Numbered from the stretch's first letter, positions 17,472-27,067 are shown. The stretch: DNA of 60,444 nucleotides from Lentimicrobiaceae bacterium (GCA_017993235.1 JAGONC010000020.1:1-60444), one strand, 5' to 3'. Numbers and translations are program-made. Notes: generated by a model not told the origin, from the sequence alone.

Positions 17472-18769
17472 TTTTCAATACATTGGTACAATTGTTCTGC
17501 CATCCGGCCCGTGAGGTACCTTCGTGAATACTTCTCCGACATGAACTCCCTTTCTGCCAATCCTTCCCCGGAGTAAAAGGCAAAAAGCTGCAGGAGCTGT
17601 GTCTTAATGCTTTCCCTGTCATCATACCTGCATAGGTATCCGTTTGGCAGCTCCCTGATGATCTCCGCCGCATCCCCGTCCTCAGGACCCAGGCATAACA
17701 CCGGTCGCCGGGCGGCCAGGTACTCGAACAATTTCCCCGTGGCGATCAGCTTTGCATTGGGCGTGTTATTGATCACCAGTAAAAGCACCTGTGAACGTTT
17801 CATCTCGCGGATCATCTTATCATGATCCAGGTATCCTGCCCTCTCGAGGTTTTCTTCCAACCTGAACTGGCGGATGGACTCCAGCACCTGGTAATCCACG
17901 CTGCCCACCAGCCGGATCACCAGATCACGTGCAAATTCATCCGAGGTTGCTTTGAGTTCCGTCAGCGCATGCCATAGTGCCAGCGGATTGCGCGTTTTTC
18001 CCATTGAACCGAAATGGGCTATGCTGAATTTTTCATCCGGCCGGATCTCTTCCGTCCTGAAATCGTCTTCATCGAAACCATTGGTGATCAGAGCATATTC
18101 CCGGTCGACGATCTGTTTGAAATCCGCCGCCATGCCCCGGCTGATCACGGTCACCGCATCCGCTTTTCCAAGCACTTCGCGTTCCAGCCGGTGATGCTTG
18201 CGGTCGGCCCATTTCATCAGCTTCAGCTCATGATAGAAATCCACGCTGGTCCAGGGATCCCTGAAATCTGCCAGCCAGCGGATGTTCAGTTTCTTCTTCA
18301 GCTTTAGTCCGATCATGTGTACCGACATCGGCGGACCGTTCGTGACCACTACCTCTACCGGATGTTCAGTCAGATACTTTATCAGATAGCTCACCGAAGG
18401 CCTGATCCACCACTTACGGGCATCGGGGATGAAAAAATTGGCCCGTACCCAAAGGGTAATATTGTGCATCCGCCCACCATTTTTCTTTTCAGTAAGAAAA
18501 CTGGCTCCCAGCCTCTCCTCTTTTTTACGGCCCGTCAGTTTCTTATAGATCCCGAACGGTTCACGGATCGGCATCCGGATGATTTCCAGATTTTTCAGGA
18601 CATCCTTTTCGAGTGAGGGATCGTAAACGGGATATTCGGGATTCTCCGGTACATATACCACTGGCTTCCAGCCGTAAGAGGGCAGGTACTTGACGAACTT
18701 CAGCCAACGCTGCACTCCGCTGCCTCCGCTGGGCGGCCAGTAATAAGTTATGATCAGAACTTTTTTCAA
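17468..18769 (-). CDS. Family 4-type glycosyltransferase
   Basis: A 433-residue GT-B glycosyltransferase starting KKVLIITYYWPPSGGSGVQR, the glycine-rich acceptor-side loop of GT4-like enzymes. ADFRDPWTSVDF closes the N-terminal domain, and the second domain starts at SIAHFGSMGKTRN, with LFEYLAARRPVL as the donor-binding region. The start codon is TTG at 18769, as no in-frame ATG occurs upstream within the 19-bp gap to the preceding gene. It is followed by the methyltransferase with a four-base overlap. The product probably builds a surface polysaccharide or lipopolysaccharide; the sugar is unknown. Confidence 0.85.
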   Translation of the reverse strand: MKKVLIITYYWPPSGGSGVQRWLKFVKYLPSYGWKPVVYVPENPEYPVYDPSLEKDVLKNLEIIRMPIREPFGIYKKLTGRKKEERLGASFLTEKKNGGRMHNITLWVRANFFIPDARKWWIRPSVSYLIKYLTEHPVEVVVTNGPPMSVHMIGLKLKKKLNIRWLADFRDPWTSVDFYHELKLMKWADRKHHRLEREVLGKADAVTVISRGMAADFKQIVDREYALITNGFDEDDFRTEEIRPDEKFSIAHFGSMGKTRNPLALWHALTELKATSDEFARDLVIRLVGSVDYQVLESIRQFRLEENLERAGYLDHDKMIREMKRSQVLLLVINNTPNAKLIATGKLFEYLAARRPVLCLGPEDGDAAEIIRELPNGYLCRYDDRESIKTQLLQLFAFYSGEGLAEREFMSEKYSRRYLTGRMAEQLYQCIEK

Positions 18770-18788
18770 GTGAACAGGTTTCTCTTCT

Positions 18789-21287
18789 TTACTTTTTCCG
18801 CACGGTCTCCACAGGTACCCCTCTTGTCCTGCGTATTTCCAGATAAATGGCTGTAAATAAAAAGAGCAGCAGAACCAGGGAACAGATCAGCGAGATGGTC
18901 TCCCCAAGATGATAGCTCCTGGGCTCAAACCGGAATTCGATGATGTGAGATCCTGCCGGTACCACCATGGCACGTAATACATAGTTTGCTCTGAAATAAG
19001 GAACATTAACTCCATCCACATAGGCACTCCACCCTTTGGGATAGTAGATCTCGGAGAAAACAGCCAGTTGATCGGTTCTGGTCTGAATGGCATACTCAAG
19101 CTTATTGGGCTGATAATGTGTCAGTTCTATAACAGCGGCCGTATCAGGATCAGATGAATAAGGTTGCACTTTATCTTTAAATGACTGATCGACAACGATC
19201 GTTTGTGCAGGATCAAAATCATCGAGAGCAAGGATCTCCTGGTCAGCATTCTCCACATACCGGATTTCTTTCACAAACCAGGCATTCCCAAGAGCATTTG
19301 GATTCAGTAAGGGGCTCGCATCGGGATTGTAAATGATATATTTCGTATTGAGCATGTGGATGATCTTTAACTGGCCTAATCCAAAATTAAGTAATTGATT
19401 ATTTGGATTTTGAGTGATAAGATCCGTCAATTTTTTTCTCTCACCCGAAAGCTGATAATCATAGAGTTCCTGGTATCTTTCCATTTTTGCTGCGTGATAT
19501 CCCCCTATATTTTTATGGAAAAAGGAGGTTCGTGCCGATTTGTCAAAATCCTCGGTAAGGTTCCATACCCGGAAATAGAGCGACTTGTCCTCCAGGATCT
19601 GCTGATCTGCAAGGGTAGCCTGATAAGGTTTTTCGATGGATGATTTTCGGATGAAGTCATCCGAGTTCAGGTACCGTCTGTTAACGGGCCACATATCGAT
19701 GAGGACCAGTAGTCCGATGGAAACCAGCAATATGTGTCTCTTTATTTTACCGGCCAGGTAAAACCGGATCAAAGCGTACGTAAGTCCCAGAAAGATCAGT
19801 GAGCGAAGGGCATCGGTACGAAGCAGCTTCATTCTGTCTTCCCTCAGCGCATTCATGAACCAGTCCGGGTATTTATACTGTGCATCCCCGGCTGCTGAAA
19901 AATCGAACAGGGACGAGGCAAAAACCAGAAGGAAAAGGGCAATCCCTCCCAGAACCATAAAGCTATAGGTGAGTATCTTCGTGACTGAAGGAATCCTTTT
20001 TTGTTCGGTGACCAGTCTATCCAATGCGATAAATCCAAGCAACGGGATCATTACTTCGGCAATGACCAGGGTCATGGATACAGCCCGGAACTTGTTGTAT
20101 CCAGGTATGTAGTCCATGAAGAGGTTGGTGAGCGGCATAAAATTATGTCCCCAGGCCAGCAGTACCGACAGGACGGTGGCGGCAAGGATCCACCATTTCA
20201 TGGCGCTTTTCACGATAAACAGGCCGATAATGAACAGTAGCAGGGTGACCGCACCCACATACACAGGACCGGATGTGAACGGCTGTTCACCCCAGTACAG
20301 GGGCAACTGCCGGATGATCTGGCGGCTGTTGGGAACCTGATTTTCAGAAAGAACGCGATAAGTGGCCGAATTTTCGCCGACCGAACCAAAAGAGGATCCT
20401 CCGTACAGGTTCGGCACCAGAAAGGTCATCGTTTCGGTCACACCGTAGCTCCAGCTGGTGGCATAGCTCCTGTCGAGACCGGAGGTCTTTTCTTCTTCAT
20501 TGAAGGTAAGTTCCGATTTGCCTCTGGTGGAATATTTACTTTGCTCATAGGTGGTCCACAAACGGGAGGTATTCACGGCAACTGCCAGCATGGCTGCCAC
20601 TACCAGAAACGATAATGCCCTGAAGAAATGAGGGTACGTTTTTTCCCTGATGGTCCTGACCAGTTCAGCAATACCCAGGCAAACGACGATCATCAGCAGA
20701 TAATAGGTGATCTGAAGGTGATTGGCATTGATCTCGAGGCTCAGGAACAGGGCGGTGACGATGCCGCCCAGCAGGTATTTTCCCCGGAAGGTCAGGATGA
20801 TGCCTGCCAGAACCGGCGCCATGTAGGCGATGGCATTGGCTTTTGAGTTGTGGCCGGCCTCCAGGATGATGAAAAAATAAGATGACAGGGCAAAGGCAAC
20901 GGCCCCGATGATACTGATCCATTTATCGACTTTTATTGTCCGCAACAGGATGAAAAAACCGAGGAAGTAAAGGAATACGATGCCCATCGGATGGGGCAGA
21001 CCCAGTTTCAGTACCTTATCCACGGAGGAGGTCAGGTTGGCAGGGAATTTTGTAGAGATCAGATAGGCAGGCATCCCGCTGAACATCGAATTGGTCCACA
21101 GCGGTTCCTCCCCTGTCTTTTCCCGGTAATTGATGATTTCCTGGGCCGCGCCCCGAAAGGTTATACTATCGGTAGCTTGGATGCCTTTCCCTTCGAAGAC
21201 CGGAAAAAGATAGACCATAGCAAGAATGACAAAAATGACAATGGCGACCAGGTAGGGTGAGATTTGCTTAAAGGTGATGTTCTTCAT
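18789..21287 (-). CDS. YfhO family membrane protein
   Basis: An 832-residue integral membrane protein with about 12-14 helices in residues 1-530 and a C-terminal extracytoplasmic beta-rich part. Motifs EPLWTNSMFSGMPAY, a GHNSKA loop, and the C-terminal YYPKGWSAYVDG and VPAGSHIIEFRFEP are typical of Bacteroidota YfhO proteins (PF09586). The fold resembles GT-C glycosyltransferases, and Gram-positive YfhO is implicated in glycosylating lipoteichoic acid, so a polyprenyl-sugar-dependent transferase role is plausible. It stands first in the minus-strand glycosyltransferase block, 19 bases before the next gene. Confidence 0.88.
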   Translation of the reverse strand: MKNITFKQISPYLVAIVIFVILAMVYLFPVFEGKGIQATDSITFRGAAQEIINYREKTGEEPLWTNSMFSGMPAYLISTKFPANLTSSVDKVLKLGLPHPMGIVFLYFLGFFILLRTIKVDKWISIIGAVAFALSSYFFIILEAGHNSKANAIAYMAPVLAGIILTFRGKYLLGGIVTALFLSLEINANHLQITYYLLMIVVCLGIAELVRTIREKTYPHFFRALSFLVVAAMLAVAVNTSRLWTTYEQSKYSTRGKSELTFNEEEKTSGLDRSYATSWSYGVTETMTFLVPNLYGGSSFGSVGENSATYRVLSENQVPNSRQIIRQLPLYWGEQPFTSGPVYVGAVTLLLFIIGLFIVKSAMKWWILAATVLSVLLAWGHNFMPLTNLFMDYIPGYNKFRAVSMTLVIAEVMIPLLGFIALDRLVTEQKRIPSVTKILTYSFMVLGGIALFLLVFASSLFDFSAAGDAQYKYPDWFMNALREDRMKLLRTDALRSLIFLGLTYALIRFYLAGKIKRHILLVSIGLLVLIDMWPVNRRYLNSDDFIRKSSIEKPYQATLADQQILEDKSLYFRVWNLTEDFDKSARTSFFHKNIGGYHAAKMERYQELYDYQLSGERKKLTDLITQNPNNQLLNFGLGQLKIIHMLNTKYIIYNPDASPLLNPNALGNAWFVKEIRYVENADQEILALDDFDPAQTIVVDQSFKDKVQPYSSDPDTAAVIELTHYQPNKLEYAIQTRTDQLAVFSEIYYPKGWSAYVDGVNVPYFRANYVLRAMVVPAGSHIIEFRFEPRSYHLGETISLICSLVLLLFLFTAIYLEIRRTRGVPVETVRKK

Positions 21288-21343
21288 GGGATCAGGAGAT
21301 GAATGTTGATGCGAATTTATGATATTTTTAAAGGAACCGGTAT

Positions 21344-21374
21344 AAAAAAAAGGGCCAACCTTTCCGGATGGCCC
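21344..21374 (-). terminator. Rho-independent terminator of rpmH
   Basis: On the minus strand, GGGCCA (21374-21369) pairs with TGGCCC (21357-21352), with partial pairing inward, followed by a run of eight or more T. It lies 37 bases after the rpmH stop codon and separates rpmH from yfhO. Confidence 0.9.
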
Positions 21375-21410
21375 CTGATAGAATATTTACGGGCATCAAA
21401 GCCCGGCGAC

Positions 21411-21572
21411 TTATCCTTTATCCAGCTTTTCGTCGGATACGGTGAGTTTCTTTCTTCCTTTTGCACGGCGTCTGGCCAGTACTTTCCGGCCGTTATCGGT
21501 TGCCATTCGTTCCATAAAACCATGCTTGTTGCGTCTTTTGCGCTGTGATGGTTGAAAAGTTCTCTTTGCCAT
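21411..21572 (-). CDS. rpmH: Ribosomal protein bL34
   Basis: A 53-residue basic protein, [18 protein letters not shown] then [20 protein letters not shown], the invariant L34 pattern of the large ribosomal subunit. It carries the usual short C-terminal extension of Bacteroidota L34 ([12 protein letters not shown]). It has its own promoter (21595-21602) and terminator (21344-21374), so it is a single-gene unit. dnaN lies nearby (23346-24470), but the classical rpmH-dnaA-dnaN order is not present. Confidence 0.97.
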   Translation of the reverse strand: MAKRTFQPSQRKRRNKHGFMERMATDNGRKVLARRRAKGRKKLTVSDEKLDKG

Positions 21573-21594
21573 GATGCTGACTTTTTAGGGACTG

Positions 21595-21602
21595 CAAAAA
21601 TA
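21595..21602 (-). promoter_or_regulatory. Promoter of rpmH
   Basis: On the minus strand TATTTTTG matches the -7 consensus TAnnTTTG, and a TTG (top strand CAA at 21623-21625) sits 20 bp further upstream, the right spacing for the -33 box. The element is about 23 bases before the rpmH ATG. Confidence 0.6.
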
Positions 21603-21656
21603 ATACTTTATCGGATTGGAAACAATGATCAGGAAAAAAATTCATTGTTATTCGTT

Positions 21657-21742
21657 GTCATTTGCTCAGCCCTGCGGGCTTCGTGTCATTCATTGCCATA
21701 CAACCAATATACATTAATCACGCGAGGCGCCGAGCAAATGAC
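21657..21742. repeat. Palindromic intergenic element, copy 1
   Basis: GTCATTTGCTCAGC at 21657-21670 is inverted at 21729-21742 with 13 of 14 matches. Inner words (GCTTCGTG and CACGCGAGG) also pair imperfectly. The core recurs in the cdaA-folP gap (29609-29734), so this is a dispersed element of about 85-125 bp. It lies between rpmH and pepD. No coding potential. Confidence 0.6.
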
Positions 21743-21752
21743 AGTGTCTCCC

Positions 21753-23213
21753 CTATTTCTCCGGAACATTCTTCAATGTTTCTACCAGGTATTCCCAAAA
21801 CTTCCCGACGGAAGCGATGTTGACTTTTTCATCGGGGGAATGCGGATGACGAATGGTAGGGCCAAAGGAGATCATGTCCCAGTGGGGATAGACGGCTCCC
21901 AGGATACCACATTCCAGGCCGGCGTGGATCGCCTTGATCTCAGGAACCTTTCCGAATTTAATCTCATAGATTTCCATCATTTCCTTCAGGATGGCTGAAT
22001 CGGGATTGGGTTTCCACCCCGGGTAGCTGCCATTAAACCATACCCTGGCACCTGCCAGCCTGAAAACACTTTCAATGGCAAATCCCAGGTCTTCTTTCGC
22101 CGTATCCACCGAGCTTCTCATCAGGCATTGGATCATGATCTCGCCGTTTGCTGATTTGATGGTCGAGAGGTTGTTCGAGGTTTCGACCACTCCGGGCATC
22201 GTGTCGCTCATGCGGATAACGCCGTTCGGGCACCCGTAAACCGCCCGGATGAGCCGTGTCTGGGTCCTTTTATCCATAACAAAGGCCGGAAGGTCAACCG
22301 AAACAGCCTCAATCCGAAGGTTGGGCTCGGTGACCGAAAGCTCGGATTTGACGGTCTGGTAAAATTCACCGACACATTTCTCAAATTTCTTCCTGTTTTT
22401 CAGGGGAATCGTAAAAATAGCACTGGCGTCCCGTGGGATGGCATTACGCAGGTTTCCGCCATCAATGGAGCTTAGCCGCATCCGGTGGTGCTTTTCGCAA
22501 TGCAGGAGGTAACGAAAAAGGATCTTATTGGAATTTCCTCTCCCCAGGTGGATATCCAGGCCCGAGTGCCCCCCCTTCAGTCCACTGATAACCATTTTAT
22601 AGGCCACCCGATCGGCCGGGACCGCTTCTTCCCTGTATTTCATCAGGATATTGGCATTGGTACCCCCCGCGCAGCCAACATAAAGTTCACCCTCATCCTC
22701 TGAGTCCAGGTTAAGCAGTATATCTCCGTTCAGCAGTCCGGATTTCAGGCCGAATGCCCCGGTCATGCCGGTTTCTTCATCAATGGTGAACAGGGCTTCG
22801 ATAGGTCCGTGTGCAATGTTGTTCGATTCCAGGACTGCCATGGTGGCCGCCACCCCCATGCCGTTATCCGCGCCGAGTGTGGTTCCGCGGGCTGCCACCC
22901 ACTCCCCTGCGATATGCGGCTGGATCGGATGCTTTTCAAAATCAAAATCCACATCCGTATTTTTTTGGGGTACCATGTCCAGGTGACCCTGTAAAATGAT
23001 ACCTTTCCTTTTCTCCATTCCGGGTGTTGCCGGCTTTTTGATGATCACATTGCCCACTTCATCCGTTTTGGTTTCCAGCCCAAGGCTCTTCCCAAAATCG
23101 ATCATGAATTCAACAACCTTGTGTTCCTTTTTTGAAGGACGCGGAATCTGCGTCAGTGAATAAAAATGCTTCCATACATTTTTTGGTTGCAGATCAAGTA
23201 TTTCTTTGCTCAT
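21753..23213 (-). CDS. pepD: Aminoacyl-histidine dipeptidase (PepD, family M20)
   Basis: A 486-residue M20 metallopeptidase of the usual PepD length. Metal-site motifs are GHLDMVPQ near residue 76, TLGADNGMGVA near 115 (bridging Asp) and TIDEETGMTG near 145 (catalytic and metal-binding glutamates). A late HSPDE motif supplies the final histidine. The enzyme hydrolyses Xaa-His dipeptides and other dipeptides in the cytoplasm. The opposite C-terminal side ends next to the palindromic element. The upstream gap to dnaN holds tandem word repeats. Confidence 0.95.
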   Translation of the reverse strand: MSKEILDLQPKNVWKHFYSLTQIPRPSKKEHKVVEFMIDFGKSLGLETKTDEVGNVIIKKPATPGMEKRKGIILQGHLDMVPQKNTDVDFDFEKHPIQPHIAGEWVAARGTTLGADNGMGVAATMAVLESNNIAHGPIEALFTIDEETGMTGAFGLKSGLLNGDILLNLDSEDEGELYVGCAGGTNANILMKYREEAVPADRVAYKMVISGLKGGHSGLDIHLGRGNSNKILFRYLLHCEKHHRMRLSSIDGGNLRNAIPRDASAIFTIPLKNRKKFEKCVGEFYQTVKSELSVTEPNLRIEAVSVDLPAFVMDKRTQTRLIRAVYGCPNGVIRMSDTMPGVVETSNNLSTIKSANGEIMIQCLMRSSVDTAKEDLGFAIESVFRLAGARVWFNGSYPGWKPNPDSAILKEMMEIYEIKFGKVPEIKAIHAGLECGILGAVYPHWDMISFGPTIRHPHSPDEKVNIASVGKFWEYLVETLKNVPEK

Positions 23214-23246
23214 AAAATTATTCCTCCATAGATATTCATTGTTCTA

Positions 23247-23345
23247 TTGTTCAATTGTTCAATTGTTGTTTTCCTCTCAGGTGATAGGCAGTTTAGGAAA
23301 GGTTTTCTACCCACTGCCTACTGCCTACTGCCTACCGCCAACTGC
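23247..23345. repeat. Two adjacent short tandem repeats between pepD and dnaN
   Basis: Three copies of TTGTTCAA-like words at about 23247-23272 are followed by five imperfect copies of the 7-bp word ACTGCCT at about 23310-23350. The second block runs directly into the dnaN stop codon, whose TAG is part of the GGCAGTA unit on the minus strand. The words are unlike those at other junctions. Confidence 0.6.
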
Positions 23346-24470
23346 CTACTGATTGATCATCACGGGCATGACCAGCATGAGCAGTTCTTCGGTTTTGTTA
23401 TCATCGTCGACGGGAAGGATGAGACCGGCCCTGTTCGGTGCCGACATTTCAAGGCGCAGCTGTTCTGTATCAACGTTACCAACCATCTCCACCAGAAAAC
23501 GGGAATTAAATCCAATTTCCATGGAATCCCCCTGGTAGCTGCAGCTGAGCCGTTCCTTCGCCTCATTCGAAAAATCGATGTCCTCAGCGGAAAGTACCAG
23601 TTCCTTACCACTGATCCTTAGCCGCACCTGGTGAGTGGATTGATTGGCAAACAAAGCGATACGCTTGATGGCATTGAGGAATAAAGCCCGGTCGATGAGC
23701 AATGTGTTGGGATTGTCTCTGGGGATGACCGCCTCGTAGTTGGGATACTTGCCTTCGATCAAACGACAGACAAGATTTACATTTTCAAAGGTAAAAAACG
23801 CATTGGTCTGGTTATACTCAATGGTAACAGGAAATTCCTTGTTGACCAGTAGTGTTTTCAGTTGGTTCAGGGGTTTTTTGGGCAGTATGAATGAAACCGC
23901 TTCCTCGGATTTGGCGTCCAGCCGTTTGTAGCGTACCAGTTTATGTGCATCTGTGGCGACAAAGGTCAGATCATCCGGTGAAAGCTGGCAAAACACCCCT
24001 GACATCACCGGACGCAATTCATCGCTTCCGGCAGCAAAGACCGTTTTGGTGATGGCTTTCGCCAGTGTGGAGCAATCAAGGGTAAGGGTTGTGGTATTCT
24101 CTTTTACAGGCACTTTGGGAAATTCATCACTGTTATGGCCTGTCAGCTTATATTTCCCCTCTCCTGTTGAAATCTCCACTCCAAAATTTTCATCGCTGAT
24201 GGTGAACGTTAATGGAAGATCAGAAAACGTTTTTAACGTATCCATAAGGATCTTGGCCGGTATGGCGACAACACCCGGCTCTTCGGCTTTGGTTGTCGGG
24301 ATCGACACGGTCATGGTCGTTTCCAGATCGGAAGCCGTGATCTCCAACTGATCTTCCTTGAGTCTGAAAAGAAAATCATCCAGAATGGGAAGTGTATTAC
24401 TGGCATTCAGTACTCCGCTGATTGCCTGAAGATTTCTTAAAAGAGAGGTGCTCGATACAATGAACTTCAT
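23346..24470 (-). CDS. dnaN: DNA polymerase III beta subunit (sliding clamp)
   Basis: A 374-residue clamp of standard length starting MKFIVSSTSLLRNLQAISGV. Three repeated clamp folds can be followed: LEITASDLETTM, LTFVATDAHKLVRYK and the final MLVMPVMINQ, where VMPVM forms part of the clamp C-terminus. It encircles DNA and tethers polymerase. dnaA is not adjacent. The 115-bp region upstream is AT-rich with no feature recognised. Confidence 0.97.
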   Translation of the reverse strand: MKFIVSSTSLLRNLQAISGVLNASNTLPILDDFLFRLKEDQLEITASDLETTMTVSIPTTKAEEPGVVAIPAKILMDTLKTFSDLPLTFTISDENFGVEISTGEGKYKLTGHNSDEFPKVPVKENTTTLTLDCSTLAKAITKTVFAAGSDELRPVMSGVFCQLSPDDLTFVATDAHKLVRYKRLDAKSEEAVSFILPKKPLNQLKTLLVNKEFPVTIEYNQTNAFFTFENVNLVCRLIEGKYPNYEAVIPRDNPNTLLIDRALFLNAIKRIALFANQSTHQVRLRISGKELVLSAEDIDFSNEAKERLSCSYQGDSMEIGFNSRFLVEMVGNVDTEQLRLEMSAPNRAGLILPVDDDNKTEELLMLVMPVMINQ

Positions 24471-24585
24471 AATCTACACGGCTTTAATGATTAACTTTTG
24501 TAAAAATAGTATAAAATCTGAATCGAACGTTTAAAAACAAAATATTTGCTTTGCAAGGCTCTATTGAATGTTAACATATTATATC

Positions 24586-25149
24586 TTAACTTCTTAAGAT
24601 TTCGTATGTGCCATTTTCCCTGACCCGGATGATCATGGATGGTTTCAGTGTATTGAGTTTATCCCTGTGAAGGTTCACAACATGATCGACCTTGCTGATC
24701 AGTTCCTGGGATATGTGATTGAACATAAGAGGAGTGGATTCGTTGGCAAAATTTGCTGATGTAGATACGACCGGTTTTCCGAAAAAACGGATCAATTCCT
24801 TGCAGAATGCATCCCTGACAATGCGGATTGCTATCGACTGGTCGGCGGCAATGACATTTTTGGCCAGGTTCTTCGCCCGGGGATAAACAACGGTGAGTGG
24901 ATAATCGACCCTTGGGAGCAGATCCCAGATGATCTCCGGCACTTTCTCAACGTATTTTTCAAGATGCTCAGGCTGATCCAGCAAGATGATGAAGCTTTTC
25001 TGAGCGGTTCGTTTCTTTATCTGGCAGATCTTCTCCACCGCCCGGTAGTTCGTTGCATCACAACCAATGCCCCAGATCGTATCGGTAGGATAAAGGATGG
25101 TCCCTCCCGATCGGAGAACACTGGCGGCTTTCATGATCTCTTCGCTCAT
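24586..25149 (-). CDS. tsaC: L-threonylcarbamoyladenylate synthase (TsaC/Sua5/YrdC family)
   Basis: A 187-residue YrdC-fold protein with GGTILYPTDTIWGIGCDA at its start, KRTAQKSFIILL (the K-R/x-S substrate loop) and a SIAIRIVRD segment. PVVSTSANFANE marks the second binding region. It makes threonylcarbamoyl-AMP for the t6A37 modification of tRNA. The start at 25149 (ATGA overlap with the stop of the upstream glycosyltransferase) is preferred over an upstream ATG that would add 16 residues inside that gene. The length fits TsaC rather than the longer Sua5. Confidence 0.92.
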   Translation of the reverse strand: MSEEIMKAASVLRSGGTILYPTDTIWGIGCDATNYRAVEKICQIKKRTAQKSFIILLDQPEHLEKYVEKVPEIIWDLLPRVDYPLTVVYPRAKNLAKNVIAADQSIAIRIVRDAFCKELIRFFGKPVVSTSANFANESTPLMFNHISQELISKVDHVVNLHRDKLNTLKPSMIIRVRENGTYEILRS

Positions 25150-26144
25150 ACGCTGACTTTCTCCAGGAGTTGGCTGGTCTGTATCGATAAAGCGCATTTG
25201 AAATGTTTTTCAGGACAGGATGGGTGTCCATGGATCCCACAGGGTCTGCATGCCAGTTGTTCCTGCGTCTCAATGATGAAAGAATGATCCGACAGGGGTC
25301 CGAATCCGAAAGCGGGAATGGTGGAACAAAACAGGGTTGAAACAGGAGCATTTACGGCAGAAGCCAGGTGCTGCGGCGCGGAATCATTGACAAAATTCAT
25401 CCTGGCGTCTCTCATCAGGGCAGCGGTTTCAAGCAGGGAAAGTTTGCCGGCAAGATCGACCACCTTCGGGTGGTGTGTTCGGCTGAGGATTTGCTGACAC
25501 AGGGTCCTGTCCTGCGAGGATCCGATCAGATAAATGACCAGGCCTGCCGCAAGCGCATCCGTAAATTCAATCCATTGATCAGCCGGAAATTGTTTTGTAA
25601 ACCAGAGAGAAGCGGGAGCCAGGCAAATATATTCGGCTCCCTTATAGCCTTTCACAGCATCCTCATCGGAATGGGACGGATAAAGTACCGGCCTGCGTAA
25701 AATCGGAATATGTAAATAATCGATCAGGGAAAGATTCCTGTCTACCTCATGAACAGCTTTGCCATCCTTTGAAATCAGGTGTTTTGAACGATGCGTAAAA
25801 AAAAGCGCAAACGGATTCTTTGTAAAACCCGATGTATGCTTTGCTTTCGATAAACCGGTGATCAATCCCGATGAACCAAATCGCTGTATATTGATCACAT
25901 GATCGTAAGGATTCCTTCTGATGCCATGGATCAGGTGAATCAGGCCCTTGTATTTTCCACAAGACTTATCCCAGGAAAGGATCCTGCGAAGAAAGGGATG
26001 CCCGGTGAACAATGTTTCATTGCCTTTCTTCACCAAAAGATCAATCGCCGCACCGGAGAAAGCAGCATGAATACTCTCCAGTACCGGTGTCACCAGGATG
26101 ACATCCCCGATCGAAGCTGTTTGTATGATTAAAAATGCCTCCAC
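25146..26144 (-). CDS. Family 9 glycosyltransferase (heptosyltransferase-like)
   Basis: A 332-residue GT9 protein. The N-terminus reads AFLIIQTASIGDVILVTPVL, the acceptor-side signature of heptosyltransferases. The C-terminal half includes ICLAPASLWFTKQFPADQW, YLIGSSQDRTL and FVNDSAPQHLASAVNAPVST, the donor-binding region. It probably transfers a heptose or related sugar to the lipopolysaccharide core. The start codon appears to be GTG at 26144, because no ATG fits the start of the fold. Its stop overlaps the tsaC start by four bases. Confidence 0.88.
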   Translation of the reverse strand: MEAFLIIQTASIGDVILVTPVLESIHAAFSGAAIDLLVKKGNETLFTGHPFLRRILSWDKSCGKYKGLIHLIHGIRRNPYDHVINIQRFGSSGLITGLSKAKHTSGFTKNPFALFFTHRSKHLISKDGKAVHEVDRNLSLIDYLHIPILRRPVLYPSHSDEDAVKGYKGAEYICLAPASLWFTKQFPADQWIEFTDALAAGLVIYLIGSSQDRTLCQQILSRTHHPKVVDLAGKLSLLETAALMRDARMNFVNDSAPQHLASAVNAPVSTLFCSTIPAFGFGPLSDHSFIIETQEQLACRPCGIHGHPSCPEKHFKCALSIQTSQLLEKVSV

Positions 26145-26150
26145 ACCTGA

Positions 26151-26225
26151 CCAATAATCAACAATGAATAACCATGAATAACCAGAAGTAATTATGCATT
26201 ACCATGAACAACCATCCACACCTCC
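26151..26225. repeat. AACCATGAATA-type word repeats at a gene junction
   Basis: Imperfect copies of the word AACCATGAATA (for example AATGAATAACCATGAATAAC and TTACCATGAACAACCATC) fill the gap between the GT9 start and the dapD end. The same word family, in the opposite orientation, appears in the element at 29591-29734. No gene is present. Confidence 0.55.
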
Positions 26226-26230
26226 CACTC

Positions 26231-27067
26231 TTACACCTGTACCTTAAACTCCCTGAGCGCCTCGTTCAACGATGTTTTCCTGTCGGTGGATTCCCTTCGT
26301 TTTCCGATGATCAGTGCGCAGGAGACCTGGTATTCACCGGCCGGAAATTGTTTTGTGTAGGATCCAGGAATAACGACTGACCGTGGAGGCACATATCCCT
26401 TCCATTCCACAGGCTGTTGTCCGGTGACATCGATGATGCGTGTGGAACGGGTAATGACCACATTGGCACCCAGCACAGCTTCCCTTCCGATACGGGCACC
26501 TTCGACGATGATGCACCGTGAGCCGATGAAGCAATGATCTTCAATGATTACCGGTGCATCCTGTATCGGTTCCAAAACACCCCCGATACCCACTCCCCCG
26601 CTCAGGTGCACATAACGGCCAATCTGGGCACAGGATCCTACGGTTGCCCAGGTATCCACCATCGTTCCGGTATCAATATAGGCACCGATGTTGACATAGG
26701 AAGGCATCAGGATCACCCCGGGGCTAATGAATGAACCATACCGGGCTATCGCATGGGGAACCACCCGGACGCCCAGTGACTTGTATCCCTTTTTCAGGCT
26801 GATCTTATCATGAAACTCAAAAGGTCCGACCTCGGTGACCACCATCTCCTGCATCGGGAAATAGAGTACCACCGCTTTTTTGATCCATTCATTGACCTTC
26901 CATTTCTGCTCGCCGGTTAACGAATCCTCCATGGGTTCAGCTACCCGGATCTCTCCCCGGTCAAGGGATCCGATCACCTGGCGAATGGCCTTGCGAGTCT
27001 CCTCCCCCTGAAGTTCATCGCGGTGATCCCAGACATGCCCGATCATCTTTTCCAGTGCCTGATCCAT
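26231..27067 (-). CDS. dapD: 2,3,4,5-tetrahydropyridine-2,6-dicarboxylate N-succinyltransferase
   Basis: A 278-residue left-handed beta-helix acyltransferase of normal DapD length. Hexapeptide-repeat strands run from about 105 to 225, including VLMPSYVNIGAYIDTGTMVD and VGIGGVLEP, and an N-terminal helical domain starts at residue 1. It succinylates tetrahydrodipicolinate in the diaminopimelate/lysine pathway. Its presence with the saccharopine pair at 3.3-6.1 kb means the organism can probably both make and degrade lysine. A separate gene on the minus strand with its own -7 element. Confidence 0.96.
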   Translation of the reverse strand: MDQALEKMIGHVWDHRDELQGEETRKAIRQVIGSLDRGEIRVAEPMEDSLTGEQKWKVNEWIKKAVVLYFPMQEMVVTEVGPFEFHDKISLKKGYKSLGVRVVPHAIARYGSFISPGVILMPSYVNIGAYIDTGTMVDTWATVGSCAQIGRYVHLSGGVGIGGVLEPIQDAPVIIEDHCFIGSRCIIVEGARIGREAVLGANVVITRSTRIIDVTGQQPVEWKGYVPPRSVVIPGSYTKQFPAGEYQVSCALIIGKRRESTDRKTSLNEALREFKVQV

